From contig NZ_NTUP01000014.1 in NCBI RefSeq assembly GCF_002561455.1, positions 62,001 through 126,000 on the forward strand: a stretch of DNA of 64,000 nucleotides. The letters run 5' to 3'. This document shows positions 61,185 through 64,000 of this stretch, one piece after another. Each line of letters opens with the position of its first letter. The first letter of the stretch is position 1. A program made the translations under genes and the position numbers. This DNA comes from Bacillus sp. AFS015802 (lineage in GTDB: Bacteria; Bacillota; Bacilli; Bacillales; Bacillaceae_B). Under the pieces are notes generated by a model that saw only the letters and a list, made by a program, of their open reading frames with translations, was not told the DNA's origin and did no database searches.

Positions 61185-62105
61185 TTGAAGAAATCAATCA
61201 TTGCTTTTACTACTGCTGCCCTACTATCGACAATGGCTGCCAATTCAACGGAAGCGGCTTCTTACCGTGTACAATCAGGTGATTCCCTTTCCGTGATTGC
61301 ATATAAATATGATACATCTGTTTCAAACCTGAAAAGCTGGAATAACCTGAGCTCTGACTTGATCTATGTGAATCAAGTGCTTGAAGTATCAGCGCCAAGC
61401 AGTTCTACTGCCAAAACCTATACCGTTCAGTCAGGGGACTATCTTTCAAAAATCGGTGCCAAATTCGACGTATATGTCGCTGAATTGAAATCATGGAACA
61501 ACCTGACAAGCGATGTGATCTATCCTGGTCAAACGCTGATCGTTTCTTCAGGCGGAACAACAACGACACCAGCACCAACAGGATCAAGTACATACACAGT
61601 ACAATCAGGAGACACCCTGTCACATATCGCTATCCGTTATGACGTAAGCGTATCGTCCATCAAGTCCTGGAACGGGTTAAGCTCCGATACGATCTATGTT
61701 GGTCAAAAACTCTCCATTAACGGGACTTCTGACTCAGACGTTCAAACTGCATCATCAAGTGTCGTCGACATCGCCAAAAAATATATAGGAACTCCGTACG
61801 CATGGGGAGGCACATCACCATCCGGCTTCGACTGCAGCGGCTTCATCTACTACGTATTCAACCAGGCCGGACAATCGATTGCACGCACGAACACGGAAGG
61901 CTACTATAGCAAATCTTCCTTCGTATCAAGTCCGAAAGCGGGCGACCTGGTATTTTTCGAAAATACATATAAAGCCGGGATTAGCCACATGGGCATCTAC
62001 GTTGGCAACGGTGAATTTATCCACGCATCCGACAGCGGCGTTGTGATTTCGAAACTGAGCAACACGTATTGGAATCCGAAGTTTGTTGGGTATAAGAGAT
62101 TTTAA
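61185..62105 (+). CDS. LysM-NlpC/P60 peptidoglycan endopeptidase (LytE type)
   Basis: TTG start at 61185, 7 bases after AAGGAG; the ATG at 61164 overlaps that site and is not the start. 306 residues: signal peptide (about 1-24), three LysM domains (about 26-70, 79-123 and 138-180; '[19 protein letters not shown]', '[19 protein letters not shown]', '[19 protein letters not shown]') and an NlpC/P60 domain (about 192-306) with Cys217 in '[12 protein letters not shown]' and His268 in '[15 protein letters not shown]'. LysM binds GlcNAc in peptidoglycan, so the enzyme is held on the wall without SLH. It resembles B. subtilis LytE/CwlS D,L-endopeptidases of cell elongation and separation. Confidence 0.95.
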   Translation: MKKSIIAFTTAALLSTMAANSTEAASYRVQSGDSLSVIAYKYDTSVSNLKSWNNLSSDLIYVNQVLEVSAPSSSTAKTYTVQSGDYLSKIGAKFDVYVAELKSWNNLTSDVIYPGQTLIVSSGGTTTTPAPTGSSTYTVQSGDTLSHIAIRYDVSVSSIKSWNGLSSDTIYVGQKLSINGTSDSDVQTASSSVVDIAKKYIGTPYAWGGTSPSGFDCSGFIYYVFNQAGQSIARTNTEGYYSKSSFVSSPKAGDLVFFENTYKAGISHMGIYVGNGEFIHASDSGVVISKLSNTYWNPKFVGYKRF

Positions 62106-62115
62106 GTTTGATAGT

Positions 62116-62147
62116 AACGCCCTGCCAGTTGAGGCAGGGCGTTTTTT
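62116..62147 (+). terminator. Rho-independent terminator
   Basis: Perfect 11-bp stem AACGCCCTGCC (62116-62126) with GGCAGGGCGTT (62133-62143), then a T run. Confidence 0.92.
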
Positions 62148-62205
62148 CATGGGGACAGTAAAGAAAATTCAACACTGATGCATAATTATTTGAATTCACC
62201 TCATG

Positions 62206-62239
62206 AAAAAAACCGTCCGGAACCTATCGTCCGAACGGT
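62206..62239 (-). terminator. Terminator of the MFS transporter gene
   Basis: Stem ACCGTCCGGA (62212-62221) with TCCGAACGGT (62230-62239), one mismatch, with a T run on the minus strand, 10 bases past the stop. Confidence 0.85.
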
Positions 62240-62249
62240 CAAACAACTT

Positions 62250-63416
62250 CTATTTATAACTGAGCACTCCTTCAGGGCTACGATCATACTTCCAATACAT
62301 CCACCCGCCAAGCACCACACAAGGAACCACGACAACCGCCATTCCTAAGAACGCAGCACCAGGGGAGATGTCGTACAGGAATCCACCGATAAACGTCAGA
62401 ACCGCCGTACTCAACCCCATCCCAAGGGACGTATACACTCCCTGGGCAGCAGGGATATCCTTGCTCTCCAATTCTTCATAAATCAACCGCATAAAGGCAT
62501 AATGCGTGAGTCCGAAGGTTAGAGAATGAAAAAGTTGGGTAAAGATGAAGACAGGGGTGCTGGGGAATAGGAACAACAAAGTCCAACGCGTCACAGCAGC
62601 CCCTGCTGCTATCATGAACATGATGGAGATGCTCTTGCCTTTTAACAACCGGTCTGAAAACGAAAAGAACAGAATTTCAGACAACACGGCAATATTCAAG
62701 ATCACACCGATATAAACGGCGCTCACATCTAATTCCTTCAAATAAAGAACGCCATAATTATAGTATGAAGCATGTGCGCCCTGAATCAGGACGACAATCA
62801 CCATCGCCCAGACGAATTTACGTGATTTCAAGAGTCCACGATAAGACAACTTCTCCTGCCCACGGGTTCCGCTCATGGACTGTGGCAGCTTCATTAGAGA
62901 AGAAAGCAGGATCACAACGATTCCACCAAACAGAAGATAAACTACGGCCCCTTCTGTAAAAATCGACGTCAAGAATCCAACCGAAAGCAATGCAACTGTA
63001 TATCCGATCGATCCCCAGGAACGGCTCCGGCCATAATCAATCCCGTCTTCCTTCATCATCACAGCCGCCATGCTCTCCACCATGGGAAGCAGCATCGGAT
63101 AAACGAGGCTGAATAATACCATACACCCGAGTACCATGCCGAATGAATCCATAGGCAGGAATAATAATAGTGCAGCTCCGGAAATCAGGACAAGCCACCT
63201 TGATAACCGTCCCAATGAAACCGTCTGGCTCAGCTTCGGAAAGACAAAAAAGCTCGAAAACGACCGGGCAAGCATCCCGACCGCAATCACCGTACTCGCC
63301 GCCGAAATCGAGAAGTCCTTACTCTCCACTAACCACGCTGTCCAGTAAGGAATGAAAATACCCCATGTAAAAAATATCGCAAAGAACTGAAGTGACAACC
63401 ATGACTGTTTCTTCAA
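62250..63416 (-). CDS. MFS transporter, YwbF / HcaT-like
   Basis: TTG start with GGGAG upstream. 388 residues and 12 hydrophobic segments. The opening 'SLQFFAIFFTWGIFIPYWTA' with its charged turn, the 'GRSRSWGSIGYTVALLSVGF' segment in helix 5 and the 'ESKDIPAAQGVYTSLGMGLS' loop are those of the LacY-like MFS_1 branch that includes HcaT and B. subtilis YwbF. Members take up sugars, nucleosides or phenylpropionate; the substrate here is unknown. It stands alone, convergent with the LysM gene. Confidence 0.85.
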   Translation of the reverse strand: MKKQSWLSLQFFAIFFTWGIFIPYWTAWLVESKDFSISAASTVIAVGMLARSFSSFFVFPKLSQTVSLGRLSRWLVLISGAALLLFLPMDSFGMVLGCMVLFSLVYPMLLPMVESMAAVMMKEDGIDYGRSRSWGSIGYTVALLSVGFLTSIFTEGAVVYLLFGGIVVILLSSLMKLPQSMSGTRGQEKLSYRGLLKSRKFVWAMVIVVLIQGAHASYYNYGVLYLKELDVSAVYIGVILNIAVLSEILFFSFSDRLLKGKSISIMFMIAAGAAVTRWTLLFLFPSTPVFIFTQLFHSLTFGLTHYAFMRLIYEELESKDIPAAQGVYTSLGMGLSTAVLTFIGGFLYDISPGAAFLGMAVVVVPCVVLGGWMYWKYDRSPEGVLSYK

Positions 63417-63605
63417 ATCTATCAGATCTCCCTTTATGTAGAGTTGGAAAATATTTTACAAACATTGAGTCATTATAAAGGAGTCACTTATAAAATACAA
63501 CCATAGTAATCCCTATGTCATTTGAAACATTTCTAAGTTAGCAGGACTATCCTCATGTCACATAGAAGAAGTAACGAAAGGTAAGGAAGCGACAGGGGGC
63601 ATACC

Positions 63606-64000
63606 ATGAAAAGGAAAAACGTTGGCATCATCGTGTGCAGTGTACTGCTGGTAACAGCTATCGGCGTCTACATAGCATTAGGAAGTTTGGAAACAACCCC
63701 TTTTAACGAAGGAGGCAGCGTTTCGACTGCGGGTGTTGAAACGGATTCAACGCAGAACATCAGCATGGACGAAAATCCATTTAACGAAAAAGTAAAAACG
63801 CCATTAAGGGAAAAGGTCATCCAACAGTATATTCACGCCATGAGCCACCAGAAGGTAAAAGCCGAAGAAAAATGGTCATTTTATGAAATTACAGATGAAC
63901 GAATCGAATTTTTACTATCTGAATTAAAGGTGAACAACTATAAATATGAGCCGACATATGAAAAAATCCTCACCAGATGGAAAAATGGTGATTTTTCAGA
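63606..64000 (+). CDS. Membrane-anchored or exported protein, start only (cut by window end)
   Basis: ATG at 63606 behind AGGGGG; the frame stays open to the last base. The visible 131 residues show a signal anchor (about 5-25), a Ser/Thr/Asn linker, then a helical region 'VIQQYIHAMSHQKVKAEEKW' and 'RIEFLLSELKVNNYKYEPTY'. The helical region looks like the DUF6241 family of Bacillus exported proteins, but this is a memory-based guess. Divergent from the MFS gene. Confidence 0.7.
   Translation, partial: MKRKNVGIIVCSVLLVTAIGVYIALGSLETTPFNEGGSVSTAGVETDSTQNISMDENPFNEKVKTPLREKVIQQYIHAMSHQKVKAEEKWSFYEITDERIEFLLSELKVNNYKYEPTYEKILTRWKNGDFS

Overview
The window looks like chromosomal DNA of a low-GC Gram-positive spore former of the family Bacillaceae (Bacillus or a close segregate genus; Rossellomorea is a guess from overall feel, not a computed result). 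Reasons: AGGAGG-type ribosome binding sites, frequent TTG/GTG starts, TagO/TagA/TagU, DegS/DegU, YvyE, TreP/TreA/TreR, a Spo0E-like phosphatase, CsaB and the SecA2/SlaP pair.

Layout. 1-1.3 kb: end of a TPR protein, a small membrane-anchored protein and a 190-bp inverted-repeat element. 1.3-2.2 kb: murB. 2.4-18.3 kb: a run of exported proteins, most carrying three S-layer homology (SLH) domains fused to an unknown (alpha/alpha)-type domain, an amidase, a subtilase, an NlpC/P60 peptidase and a glucosaminidase, plus a membrane-anchored paralog of the unknown domain and a very large unanchored subtilase. 18.3-27.1 kb: cell-wall polymer genes: a MurJ-like flippase, a glycosyltransferase and csaB on the minus strand, and UDP-ManNAc dehydrogenase, TagA, a glycosyltransferase and an O-antigen-ligase-like protein on the plus strand. 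27.5-30.0 kb: the main S-layer protein gene. 30.1-35.3 kb: an AT-rich island with an inactive-looking resolvase domain, a double-length serine recombinase, a frameshifted resolvase remnant, palindromes and repeats, and an unknown membrane protein. 35.4-45.8 kb: an SLH-anchored Vpr-like protease, an SLH-only protein, an SLH-anchored 5'-nucleotidase and a NagPA-type glycosidase. 45.9-49.1 kb: slaP and secA2. 49.5-54.9 kb: tagO, tagU, yvyE, degS, degU. 55.1-60.9 kb: treR, a lipoprotein, small genes, treA and treP with visible TreR operators. 61.2-64 kb: a LysM-NlpC/P60 hydrolase, an MFS transporter and the start of an exported protein.

How it fits together. TagO, TagA, the UDP-ManNAc dehydrogenase, the glycosyltransferases, the flippase and the polymerase/ligase-like protein could build a secondary cell wall polymer. 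CsaB would put the pyruvate ketal on it that SLH domains bind. Ten SLH proteins in the window would dock on that polymer, and SecA2/SlaP would export the abundant ones. Three of the ten (S-layer protein, SLH-only protein, 5'-nucleotidase) share a distinctive KSYR-type signal peptide, which I infer marks the SecA2 clients. The most unusual part is the recombinase island between the S-layer gene and the next SLH genes: one intact catalytic resolvase domain, two domains that have lost key residues, and repeats around them. It might be a decayed mobile element or a system that rearranges the S-layer locus; sequence alone does not decide.
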